Shown: positions 1 through 7,386 of the stretch, piece after piece
Numbering within the stretch: the stretch's first letter is position 1
Layout: every line of letters begins with the position of its first letter
Assembly (NCBI RefSeq): GCF_052119585.1
Contig: NZ_JBGQOJ010000043.1
Coordinates: forward strand, 1-9,890
Source of the DNA: JBGQOJ01 sp052119585
GTDB taxonomy: Bacteria > Pseudomonadota > Alphaproteobacteria > Rhodobacterales > Rhodobacteraceae
Length of the DNA: 9,890 nt
Reading direction: 5' to 3'
Position numbers and translations under genes: made by a program
Notes under the pieces: generated by a model
The model's input: only the letters and a program-made list of their open reading frames with translations
The model's database searches: none
Told to the model about the DNA's origin: nothing

Positions 1-75
1 CACAGGTGGCCGGATACCCCGGAACAGGTGGCCGGATGTTGTCGGAATGGATGGCCGGATCCTCCGGAATACGCA
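1..75. mobile_element. terminal repeats of an IS21-family insertion sequence (partial)
   Basis: Three copies of a TGGCCGGAT core lie at about 7-15, 29-37 and 52-60, spaced 22-23 bp. They are separated by CGGAAC/CGGAAT/CGGAATA stretches, and the last ends in ...CGGAATACGCA at 75. Closely spaced terminal repeats and a CA dinucleotide at the outer edge are typical of IS21-family ends. The transposase genes istA/istB would lie to the left, outside the window. The outer boundary at 75 is inferred from the terminal CA; no target duplication can be tested because the other end is missing. The family call rests on recognition of the repeat style only. Confidence 0.5.
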
Positions 76-700
76 GGGCATTGTTCACTGGTGTCGCGAA
101 GTGCAGATAGCGGCCGTTACGACTGTGCGCTGCGAATGCACGCTCTGCCCGCGGCCTATTAGTTCGATTTCATCGCAGCGAAAGGACGGTTTGGAAATGC
201 GTGATTTTGCCCCCTCAAATGGCCGCTCTGGTGAAATTCGCTACACAGCCGAATAGGCTCTGCTGCACATGCGAAGAAATGCTGCGTTAGCAATAGCTGC
301 ACATGCAAACGGCTGGTTTGTCCGCTTCTCGGACGCCAGACGGTGCCGCGCGCTACTCGACCACATCGCGAGGCGTCCGAGAAACCTACAGCATAGCGGT
401 CCTCTATGTAAGGCGCAGCGAAAGTCCGGTCTACTGAGGGTTTTTCGATGCAGGCCGTGGCGCAACAGGGCTGCCAGGAGATGGGGGCCCGCGTTGACAA
501 ACCTCGGAAGGACGAAGCCGCGGGGGCCTTGGTGAGACTATGGGTAAAGCGGGCTGACGGTCGATGCGACGGCTGTTCCGGCGGATCGTTTGGCGTTTTT
601 CACGGCGGTGGATCCAAGGGGATCGCGTACCTTTGACCCTATTATACCAGTCGTGTCTTGTTGGGTCGCCGTGGTGAGCGTTGCTCCAGATCGATTGGCG
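76..700. other. gene-less stretch between two IS remnants
   Basis: No reading frame here has a ribosome binding site together with a recognisable protein; open frames occur on both strands with Arg/Ser/Cys/Pro-rich translations typical of non-coding GC-rich DNA. Structure that is visible: an 11-bp direct repeat GCTGCACATGC at 262-272 and 296-306, and a 12-bp perfect inverted repeat at 326-337 and 372-383 (listed separately). The right part (from somewhere near 640) probably belongs to the end of the IS91-type element. The rest may be eroded intergenic or pseudogene DNA. Confidence 0.5.
326..383. repeat. 12-bp perfect inverted repeat with 34-nt spacer
   Basis: TTCTCGGACGCC at 326-337 is exactly complementary to GGCGTCCGAGAA at 372-383. 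The spacer (338-371) is GC-rich and contains CGCG-type sub-arms, so a transcript of either strand could fold into one long hairpin. No T-run follows on either strand, so it is not an ordinary intrinsic terminator. Possible roles are a recombination or resolution site, a regulatory RNA structure or a transposon sub-terminal repeat; the sequence does not decide. Confidence 0.55.
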
Positions 701-767
701 CACCTTGATTGTGCCGGTGCTGCATGATGCAGCCAGCATAGGTTAATGATCTCTGATCGGCGATAGG

Positions 768-1978
768 TCATGCGGTCTGCTCCCTTGGTGGTGCGCGTGA
801 CATCGGTTTCTGCCCACGACGGAAGATCTCGATGATCCGCATGGGGCCGCCGCAGCAGGGGCACGGTTCGCGCAGCGTGAGAGGGGTGACGTCCGGCTCA
901 GTGTCTTGAACATGAACATCTGCCTGACCTGGCAGCTGGACGCAGAGCAGCGCGCGGATTTTGGTAAGATTGGTTTTGCGGCCACCACTGGCCAATAGAC
1001 CGTAGTGGCGGATGCGATGGAACCTTTCAGGCAGGACGTGGATCAGGAAGCGGCGGATGAACTCGGGCGTGGCAAGCCGCATGATCTTCTGGCGATCGCG
1101 GTTCTTGACGCGGTAGTCCTTCCAGCTGAACGCGGCGGTGTTGCCATCAGCGCTGACGAGGCGGTGGTTCGAGATCGCCACCCGATGTGTATAGCGGCTT
1201 AGATAGGCGAGCACGGCCACAGGGCCGCCGAAGGGAGGTTTGGCATAGACCACCCATTCGGATTTGCGGAATGGGGCCAGCCACTCTGTAAAAGCCTCTG
1301 CTTGCGCCAGGTGCTCCAAATCAGCGAAGAAGGCGAGATCTCCAGCCTAGTGCAGCGCCAGCAGCCCGTCCAGAAAGAGGCGCCGGAATAAGCGCGACAG
1401 TACCCGCACATGTAGAAAGAACCCTGGCTTGCACGCGACCCATCGGTTACTATACTATCCGGAAATAAGCCTCCACCGGGCACGATCATGTGGATGTGCG
1501 GATGGTGGGTCATTGCCGAACCCTAGGTGTGCAAGACGCTGGTCAGGCCCACCTTCGCGCCCATCCTTTTGGGGTCGGCGGCGATGGTCATGACCGTTTC
1601 CGCCGACGCTTTGAACAGCAGCCCATACACTGCCTTCTTGTTCCAATAGGCGATCTGCGCGATCTCGGCGGGCAGCGTGAAGACGACGTGGAAATACTCC
1701 ACGGGCAGAAGGTCCTCGGCGCGGGCTTCCATCCAGTCACGTGCAGCTGGCCCCTGACACTTGGGGCAATGCCGGTTCTTGCAGCTGTTGTAAGCAATGT
1801 GGTGGTGGCCACACTTGGTGCAGCCCGCCACATGCCCGCCAAGCGCCTCGGTCCGGCAGGCTTCAATCGCCGACATAACCTTCAGCTGGGAGAGGCTGAC
1901 ATGTCCCGCATTGGCCTGCCGCCACGCAGGGCCGTGTGCGCGGAATATGTCAGCGATCTCCAGCTTGGGCCGGGGCAC
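768..1978 (-). pseudogene. IS91-family HUH transposase, broken by two amber codons and a frameshift
   Basis: Rolling-circle transposase of about 400 codons, starting at GTG 1976-1978 (an in-frame TAG lies just upstream). N-terminal zinc-binding region: GCTKCG followed by NRHCPKCQGP. The HUH metal motif HPHIHMIVPGG lies near 1470-1505, and the two catalytic tyrosines are in YLSRY followed by THR. The C-terminal CPCCGG cluster is also present. Three lesions are visible. TAG at 1523-1525 sits where the family has Trp (HT-W-GSAMTHHPH). The 5-bp tandem duplication ACTAT ACTAT (plus strand) at 1449-1458 shifts the frame after PDS. TAG at 1347-1349 replaces a probable Gln in LALHQAG. Removing one 5-bp copy restores PDSNRWVACKPGFF. 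Catalytic motifs are otherwise intact, so decay is recent, and the copy is almost certainly inactive. Confidence 0.9.
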
Positions 1979-1989
1979 TGGCCCTGGCT

Positions 1990-2059
1990 AAACTGGCTCG
2001 CTTTTGGCTTGGTGGATTCTTGACTAAACCACTCAAGAATCCACCTTGAGAGCCAGTTT
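1990..2059. repeat. nested inverted repeat upstream of the IS91 transposase (possible terIS end)
   Basis: Inner arms GGTGGATTCTTGA (2011-2023) and TCAAGAATCCACC (2033-2045) are a perfect 13-bp inverted repeat with a 9-nt loop. Outer arms AAACTGGCTC (1990-1999) and GAGCCAGTTT (2050-2059) add ten more pairs after unequal gaps of 11 and 4 nt. It lies 12 bp upstream of the transposase start codon. There is no T-run directly after the inner stem. It could be the single-strand hairpin used at the terIS end, or a structure that limits transposase expression. Confidence 0.6.
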
Positions 2060-2394
2060 TATGCGTCCAACCCATTGTAATTGAGTCACTTTATTTTGGC
2101 CGCCGACCAAGGTGGCTTCCAAGTGGATTCCCCGGTGAAAAAGCCACGCGCTAGCGAACTGGCGCGCCAAGCCCCCCCGTATACACAAAGGGCGAGGGAG
2201 GAACCATGGGAGGGGGGGCGAGTTCGACACAGGTGCCGAACGCTGCCCAAGAGTGTTGTTAGCCTCTTCTTCCCTTACAGAGTTGCCCGAACATGCCCCC
2301 ATAGAGACGGCGGAATAGCGGATAAGCTTAGCGTCATATCCAGCGCGACAAGCAAAGAAATGCTCGTCGCTCACTTAGCATGAACAGCACCGCT
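2060..2394. other. gene-less stretch downstream of the signalling gene
   Basis: No supported gene. Visible features are a G-rich segment around 2190-2220, an imperfect 20-bp palindrome at 2222-2241 (GTTCG-A-CAC / GTG-C-CGAAC), and a stem-loop at 2345-2370 just beyond the signalling gene's stop codon. Probably a junction of IS-derived and intergenic DNA. Confidence 0.5.
2345..2370 (-). terminator. stem-loop 25 bp after the CheB-CheR-kinase stop codon
   Basis: On the minus strand GCGACGAGCA, loop TTTCTT, then TGCTTGTCGC gives a 10-bp stem with one G·U pair (2345-2354 / 2361-2370). It sits right after the stop codon of the large signalling gene, where a terminator or RNA 3'-end stabiliser is expected. 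No U-run follows, so it is not a classical intrinsic terminator; the role is inferred from position. Confidence 0.35.
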
Positions 2395-5300
2395 TCAGAC
2401 CTCACCACTGCTGTGCTGATCGATCTCCTGAACGAGGAGGTCAACCTTCGCACCTGACTTGCTCATGACGTCCTCAATCCAGTCGAGAGCCTCGTCCAAA
2501 GCTTCGATGTCCCCTGCGTGAATCAATCCCTCGAACTTACGGAGTGCTATGGAAAGCGTCTTAGCACCGAGTATATCACTTACACCGACGAGCTTGTGAA
2601 TCAGACGACCGGCGTTGTAGGTATCGCGCTTGCCGATCAGCACCGCCAACTTTAGCCGGGTCTCTTCGATCTCGGCTGAAAATTTCTTTAGTGAGCGCAT
2701 TAGCAGTGTGCCACCGTCAATTTCGCGCAGATACGCCAATCCATCAGGGTCGAAGTCCTCCGTTGTAGCCGACGCGGGCACGAGTGCAGTGAACGCAGGC
2801 GCGAGCGGCGCAAGGCCCCGCGTCACGGCTGCAAGTTGCTGAAGGTCGAGCGGCTTGCGAAGGCAAGCGTCAAAAGCAAGATCGCTCAGCATCATTGCGA
2901 TCTCGGGGGATTGGTGCGCGGTAACAGCGATAATCCACGCCTGAGCGGAAGGTCCACCACCGCGACGGATGCGGTCAGCTGCCATGTCCCCATCTAGCCG
3001 TGGCATTTTCAGGTCCATCAGGATCATGTCGAACTCCTCGGCCTCTGCAAGCGTAACTGCAATTTCACCGTCTGCTGCCTCAGTCGGGAGCATGCCGATG
3101 CGGGTTAGTTTCGCACAAGTTAATTGCCGGATCATTTCATGATCCTCGGCGACCAGTACCCTGAGTCCGGCCAAAATAGCTGCGGGGTCGTTTTGCCAAT
3201 GATCGGAGGGAAGCACCTTGTTGTCCGCCTCGGGCAGCGTTACCTTCAGCCAGAAACGTGAGCCCTTGCCAAGCGTGCTTTCTACGCCGACCTCGCCATC
3301 CATTGCACTCGCCAGCCTGCGGCATATGGCGAGACCCAAACCTGTACCATCCAGAGTTGTTCCATCTCGCTCAAGCATGCCAAAATCGCGAAACAGCCGC
3401 GGAATGTCTCCGGAGGCGATGCCGCAGCCGTTGTCCGTGACAGAAAATGTTACCGTCAAGCCTTTGGGGCCAGTAACGCCTGGAGTTGCCGACAACAGTA
3501 CGCTACCGCTTCGCGTTGCCTTCACTGCGTTGGTGGCGAAGTTTAACATAACCCTTTGCAATGACATCACATCGCCTAGCAGCATAGGCATTGGGTCGAT
3601 ATGTACTCCGACCTCTGTCTCGTTACGATCTGCCGCTGGGCGGACAAGATCGACCACCTGCGTGAGCAATACTTTCGGGGTAAAGGGCTCCGGCCGCAAC
3701 ACCGCCTCGCCCGAGCTCAGTCGGGCCAACTCCAATACATCGTCGATCAGGCGCAGCATCCCATGACCAGCCTCATTGAGGCGGTGAAACATCAAATCCA
3801 GATCTTCATTTCGCATGCCTTTGTGAAACAAATCCAGCGTGCTCAGAAGCGCAATCAATGGTGTACGCAGATCATGAGCTAGCACTGCCATCAATCGGGA
3901 TTTCCGGGCATCCGCAGCGCGCACCTCCGTCATCAGCGTCGCCTGATTGGAGGCTTCGGTAATCAGAATTGCGCGCTGATCTTCGGCATGAGCAAGGGTG
4001 GTGACGTCAACAAAGGTGACCACGACCCCGGTGACCATCCCCTCGTCAAAATACGGGGCCGATCGCACCAAATAATGACTTAGATCCCCATTTGAGGGCA
4101 TCCGATGCTCGACCGGATTACCCGTTTCGAAAACTTCACGGATGTCCTGTTTCAGCATGGGATATCTGAGCGCGATGGCCAGTTCTGTCAGTGGGCGGCC
4201 GATGTCAGAGCTGCGAAGATTGAAGAACGTCGATGCCGCCGGAATAAAGTTGTGGATCGTCATGTCTCTGTCCAGAAAAATACTGGAAACACCTGTCGCA
4301 TCGTACAAGTTGCGCAAATCTGTATTCGCCCTGTCGAGTTCTTTAACCCTGTCGTTCAACTCTGCATTGACGCTGTTTAGTTCTTCGATCAATGACTGTA
4401 ATTCTTCCTTCGAGGCTTGTAATTCCTCGTTTGCTGACTGCGCCTCCTCGTTGAGTGAAACCAGTTCCTCATTCGCATTATTCAGTTCTTCCAGCGTGGT
4501 TTCGTACTTTTCGATTGTCACGCACAAACGCTCATGCATTTCGCGCAATTCGTGTTTAGAGGCCTCCGCATCTGGTTGCCCGGCTTCGGTGTGGCTGACC
4601 TCTGCCTTGCCTCTTCGCAGCTCGTCAACAGGGTGGAAGACGATTAGAAACATCGGCTCACCCCCCTCACTATTGTTTAGTGGCTCTACCGTCATGTAAA
4701 CGTTCAACGTGGCTTCGCCATCTGACATAATCGAATGTCGACGCGCAGGTCTGTTGTTTTCCAGCGACTCACGCAGCGCAGATCGCAAATCCTGCCGTAA
4801 TTCACGCCGCACGATCTCATACAACTGTTTGCTGGGGGCACCGTGCGGTGTGTCGAAATACGGCCGGGTCCGCGCCGAGAAAAAGACTATGTCACCTTCA
4901 CTGTGGACCACGACATGCGCGGGGCTGTGGCGTTCCATGATCTGACGTTCGGCCCTCTGACGTACCCGGTGACTGGTCATGCGCTGCGGCAGGTCATTTT
5001 TTTCAAAGTGCGATCTTGCAGCCTGCATCTCTTCCAGGGGGATAGGCATGCGGATGCGTCTGTCGCCGAGGTCGAGACTCTGAAAAATCCGATGCTTCTT
5101 GTCGATCGCTGAAAACAGATTCTCATATTGACCCAGACGCTCTGAACTGCCGAGAAACAGGAACCCGCCCGGCTTTAGTGCATAGTGAATTGTCGAAATT
5201 ACGCGCTGTTGTAGTTCTGATCCAAGATAGATCAGAAGATTTCGGCATGACACTAGATCAATATTGGAAAACGGAGGATCGCTGATCAGGCTATGGGCCG

Positions 5301-6498
5301 AAAAGATACACATCTCGCGGATTTCGGGCAAAAGAACGTAGCTGGCTCCATCTCTCCGGAAGAAGCGCGCTTTGCGTTCATCTGATACGTTCTTGAGTAA
5401 AGGGCCCGGATAGCGCGCAGCCCGGGCCACGGTGAGCGCAGGCGCATCAATGTCGGTTGCGAAAATCTGAGGCGTTAGGTGGGAGGACAGCTTGTCCATC
5501 TGTTCGCGGATCAGGATGGCCAGCGAATAGACCTCTTCACCAGTGGCACAGCCAGGTACCCAAACCCGTAAGGTATCATTCGCGCCGCGATTAGTAAGAA
5601 GGGATGGTATGACATGCAAGTTCAAGGCGTTGAAGGCGTCTGCATCCCGAAAGAAATCGGTGACGCTGATGAGCAGATCGCGAAATAGCTCCATCACCTC
5701 GCTTGGGTCCTTGCGCAGCCGCTCAAGATAGGCACCAGTGGTCGTGGTCTGGGTGACCTGCATCCGCCTGGCAACCCGCCGGAAGAATGTTTTGCTTCTA
5801 TAACCTGCAAAATCTCGACCCGAGTGATCGCGCAACAATTGTGAAATCTCGTCTTGCATGCGTCTTTGTTCTGTCTCCGAAGTTGTCGGTTCTTCGTGCA
5901 GCAGTTGAACGCTAAGCGCCGCCGCCTTTTGCACTTTAAGCAGCGTCGAGGGCATCTCTTCAGCAGACAGAGCAAAATCAACCGCCCCGCTCGCAATCGC
6001 GCTTTCTGGCATTTCCGGGTTGTCAGGCCCGGTTCCATTCGCAACTTGGGCAAATGTGATGCCGCCATATTTCTTGATCACCCGCAACCCAAGCGTACCG
6101 TCGCCATCCCCCCCGGACAGGACGATTCCGACGGCCCGCTCTTGCTGGTCAATGGCCAGCGCGCTGAAGAACACATCGATCGGTTTGCGTTCGCGGTGCG
6201 CGGGGTCAACTTCAAGCAGTCGAAAAATCCCATCTCTGATCGACAATACAACATTTTCGGGCATGACATGCACAATCCCAGCGCGGACTGGGTCACCATC
6301 CTTTATCACCTCGACAGGGAGCGTCGTGTAGCGGCGCATCACATCATGTAGCCTGCTTTCACGGTCCGGGCTGAGATGAGTTACGATAACAAAGGCCAGA
6401 TCAGGGTCATCTGGAATTTTGCTGAAAAAAGCCTGTAAAGCATGTATACCCCCAGCGGACGCGCCAAGGCCGACAACGAGTGTGGTTTGCTGCTTCAT
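2395..6498 (-). CDS. CheB-CheR-coiled coil-PAS-histidine kinase-receiver-Hpt fusion protein
   Basis: A 1367-residue soluble multidomain signalling protein with no membrane segment. CheB-type methylesterase 1-190: GASAGG with S14, H41 and D133 as likely triad, without the usual N-terminal receiver. CheR methyltransferase about 214-470: SAM-binding PGCATGEE at 315-322, ATDID at 347-351, SCRNLLIY. A PAS-like segment spans about 480-640 and a coiled coil about 645-735, rich in EEL/NEEL heptads. PAS about 735-840. HisKA: H875 in LAHDLRTPL. ATPase: N990, D1022 in DNGCG, GTGLGL near 1050. Receiver: E1118/D1119, phosphoacceptor D1162, K1215. Hpt: H1301 in HKLVG. All catalytic residues look intact, so it could run a full His-Asp-His relay. 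The start has only a weak GAG Shine-Dalgarno. No chemoreceptor or other che gene is nearby, so its partner response regulator is unknown. CheB/CheR-kinase fusions are known; the output is not. Confidence 0.95.
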   Translation of the reverse strand: MKQQTTLVVGLGASAGGIHALQAFFSKIPDDPDLAFVIVTHLSPDRESRLHDVMRRYTTLPVEVIKDGDPVRAGIVHVMPENVVLSIRDGIFRLLEVDPAHRERKPIDVFFSALAIDQQERAVGIVLSGGDGDGTLGLRVIKKYGGITFAQVANGTGPDNPEMPESAIASGAVDFALSAEEMPSTLLKVQKAAALSVQLLHEEPTTSETEQRRMQDEISQLLRDHSGRDFAGYRSKTFFRRVARRMQVTQTTTTGAYLERLRKDPSEVMELFRDLLISVTDFFRDADAFNALNLHVIPSLLTNRGANDTLRVWVPGCATGEEVYSLAILIREQMDKLSSHLTPQIFATDIDAPALTVARAARYPGPLLKNVSDERKARFFRRDGASYVLLPEIREMCIFSAHSLISDPPFSNIDLVSCRNLLIYLGSELQQRVISTIHYALKPGGFLFLGSSERLGQYENLFSAIDKKHRIFQSLDLGDRRIRMPIPLEEMQAARSHFEKNDLPQRMTSHRVRQRAERQIMERHSPAHVVVHSEGDIVFFSARTRPYFDTPHGAPSKQLYEIVRRELRQDLRSALRESLENNRPARRHSIMSDGEATLNVYMTVEPLNNSEGGEPMFLIVFHPVDELRRGKAEVSHTEAGQPDAEASKHELREMHERLCVTIEKYETTLEELNNANEELVSLNEEAQSANEELQASKEELQSLIEELNSVNAELNDRVKELDRANTDLRNLYDATGVSSIFLDRDMTIHNFIPAASTFFNLRSSDIGRPLTELAIALRYPMLKQDIREVFETGNPVEHRMPSNGDLSHYLVRSAPYFDEGMVTGVVVTFVDVTTLAHAEDQRAILITEASNQATLMTEVRAADARKSRLMAVLAHDLRTPLIALLSTLDLFHKGMRNEDLDLMFHRLNEAGHGMLRLIDDVLELARLSSGEAVLRPEPFTPKVLLTQVVDLVRPAADRNETEVGVHIDPMPMLLGDVMSLQRVMLNFATNAVKATRSGSVLLSATPGVTGPKGLTVTFSVTDNGCGIASGDIPRLFRDFGMLERDGTTLDGTGLGLAICRRLASAMDGEVGVESTLGKGSRFWLKVTLPEADNKVLPSDHWQNDPAAILAGLRVLVAEDHEMIRQLTCAKLTRIGMLPTEAADGEIAVTLAEAEEFDMILMDLKMPRLDGDMAADRIRRGGGPSAQAWIIAVTAHQSPEIAMMLSDLAFDACLRKPLDLQQLAAVTRGLAPLAPAFTALVPASATTEDFDPDGLAYLREIDGGTLLMRSLKKFSAEIEETRLKLAVLIGKRDTYNAGRLIHKLVGVSDILGAKTLSIALRKFEGLIHAGDIEALDEALDWIEDVMSKSGAKVDLLVQEIDQHSSGEV

Positions 6499-6530
6499 CC
6501 GTCAACTCGCATGCAGAGTATCGTACAGTT

Positions 6531-6559
6531 TTTATGGAGGCTCACGCTTCTCAAGTCAA
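6531..6559 (-). promoter_or_regulatory. candidate sigma-70 type promoter of the signalling gene
   Basis: On the minus strand TTGACT (6554-6559) and CATAAA (6531-6536) are separated by exactly 17 bp. The -35 matches consensus at 5 of 6 positions and the -10 at 4 of 6. A start of transcription near 6524 would leave a leader of about 26 nt before ATG 6498. The placement suggests the gene is transcribed alone. Confidence 0.4.
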
Positions 6560-6772
6560 ACAGTACGGAGACCGGGTAAAAACCTGCGAGCGTGGCAAAC
6601 GCTCCCGTCTGCGCTAGAGAAGATTCAGGCATACTTGGTTGTTGTTTCAAAACATGGCATGCAAGATCTTCTATTGCAGGCACATCCACCTAGGGCCGGT
6701 GTGCGCTTGAGGGAGCCCAAATCGCCAGGGGGCTGATTTAATGTTTTCAGATGGGAGGTCGCTTTGACCCGA

Positions 6773-6789
6773 ATGTCGTTGAACGACAT
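6773..6789. promoter_or_regulatory. 17-bp perfect odd palindrome (possible operator)
   Basis: ATGTCGTT (6773-6780), a central G, and AACGACAT (6782-6789) are perfectly symmetrical. A dyad of this size in intergenic DNA is typical of a dimeric regulator's binding site. It appears once, and no regulator gene is adjacent, so the role is a guess. Confidence 0.35.
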
Positions 6790-6840
6790 GTAGCGGGCAA
6801 TAATCGCCCCAAATTGCCTTGGCTGGGAATGTAATACCTG

Positions 6841-6861
6841 CAGGACTGGTCCTGACTTTTT
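6841..6861 (+). terminator. short hairpin followed by a T-run
   Basis: CAGGA (6841-6845), loop CTGG, TCCTG (6850-6854), then AC and TTTTT. This is a small intrinsic-terminator-like structure on the plus strand. No gene lies upstream on that strand, so either it ends an unseen small transcript or it is fortuitous; the stem is only 5 bp. Confidence 0.25.
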
Positions 6862-7121
6862 CTGTATCTCGACTTCATTATTCTATCCCTGTCAGCGATC
6901 TTGGCCGAGGTTGCTGACGGGGTTGTGTTTGGCCTTAGAGGCTTGTGGCGTTGACTAAGTTTGCTGGCGTGTCATCACCATCTCTCCTCATCGTAGCAAA
7001 CATTGATCACAGGGAACGTTAAACAGAAGGGCGAGAGGGGAATGTCAGTAATCGTGTTGGTTTTCCTTCGGCACGACAAAAACAGCCGATATTAGCTCTC
7101 CTGTCTCGTGGGAGAAGCCAT

Positions 7122-7346
7122 ATGCAAAAACCTGCGCCCGCACAGTTGCTAGCCGATTTACTGAAGACTTTCGCTAATCTTCCGCCGACACAAATCGTAA
7201 AGGTGGAGGTCGAACGCGCCACCGCGCGCCGACGAGCAGAAACCGTGGTTGAAATCGACGCCATGGGTCAAGGGAGTGCCTGCCCACGGTTCCCACCTTT
7301 GCAAGTACCGCGTTCCGCGTATTCCTGCCGATTGATGTTGCGATGA
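7122..7346 (+). CDS. small unrecognised protein, possibly frameshifted at its 3' end
   Basis: ATG at 7122 is preceded by a good Shine-Dalgarno (GGAGAA at 7111-7116, 5 nt spacing). The first 48 residues look like genuine protein: an amphipathic helix (AQLLADLLKTFANLP), then VKVEVER, then VVEIDAM. After that the frame turns Cys/Pro/Arg/Ser-rich and ends at 7346. The alternative frame, open from 7253 to a stop at 7391-7393, reads more like protein (LPTVPTFAS...FRVFLPIDVAMM). The original gene may therefore have run to 7393, with an indel between about 7253 and 7275. Its end would then converge with the minus-strand gene that stops at 7387. No family recognised. Confidence 0.4.
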   Translation: MQKPAPAQLLADLLKTFANLPPTQIVKVEVERATARRRAETVVEIDAMGQGSACPRFPPLQVPRSAYSCRLMLR

Positions 7347-7386
7347 TGTTCAAAGCGTCAAGCCAATTGTTTTTTTGCGAAGGCGC

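Larger units (their letters stand above)
700..2059 (-). mobile_element. decayed IS91-family insertion sequence (minimum extent)
   Basis: The element contains the broken HUH transposase at 768-1978. Just past the transposase stop there are small hairpins: arms 700-704/716-720 and the 15-bp odd palindrome GCTGCAT-G-ATGCAGC at 719-733. Upstream of the start lies the large hairpin at 1990-2059. In IS91 elements the origin end (oriIS) lies after the transposase 3' end and the terminator end (terIS) before its 5' end, both with small palindromes, so these are candidates for the two ends. IS91 elements do not make target duplications, so the exact borders cannot be read from the sequence; the true ends could lie some tens of bases further out on each side. 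Confidence 0.55.
6560..7121. other. gene-poor stretch with small palindromes
   Basis: No convincing gene in 560 bp. It contains an exact 17-bp odd palindrome (6773-6789), a short hairpin followed by five T (6841-6861), and an inverted repeat GTCAGC/GCTGAC (6891-6896 / 6913-6918). It also contains the Shine-Dalgarno of the gene at 7122. No tRNA or obvious attachment site is recognisable. Confidence 0.45.

Noticed and set aside
2206..2262. 18-codon plus-strand frame with a good Shine-Dalgarno (GGGAGG)
   Set aside because: The G-run produces both the apparent ribosome binding site and a poly-Gly start; too short and low-complexity to support as a gene.
3218..6351. Many plus-strand frames opposite the large signalling gene
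   Set aside because: They are antisense shadows: Ser/Arg/Pro-rich translations, no ribosome binding sites, and the minus-strand frame has all domain motifs intact.
6495..6689. 64-codon minus-strand frame ending as ATGA with the CheB-CheR-kinase start
   Set aside because: It would start at a GTG without a usable Shine-Dalgarno, matches no family, and the best promoter for the signalling gene (6531-6559) lies inside it.
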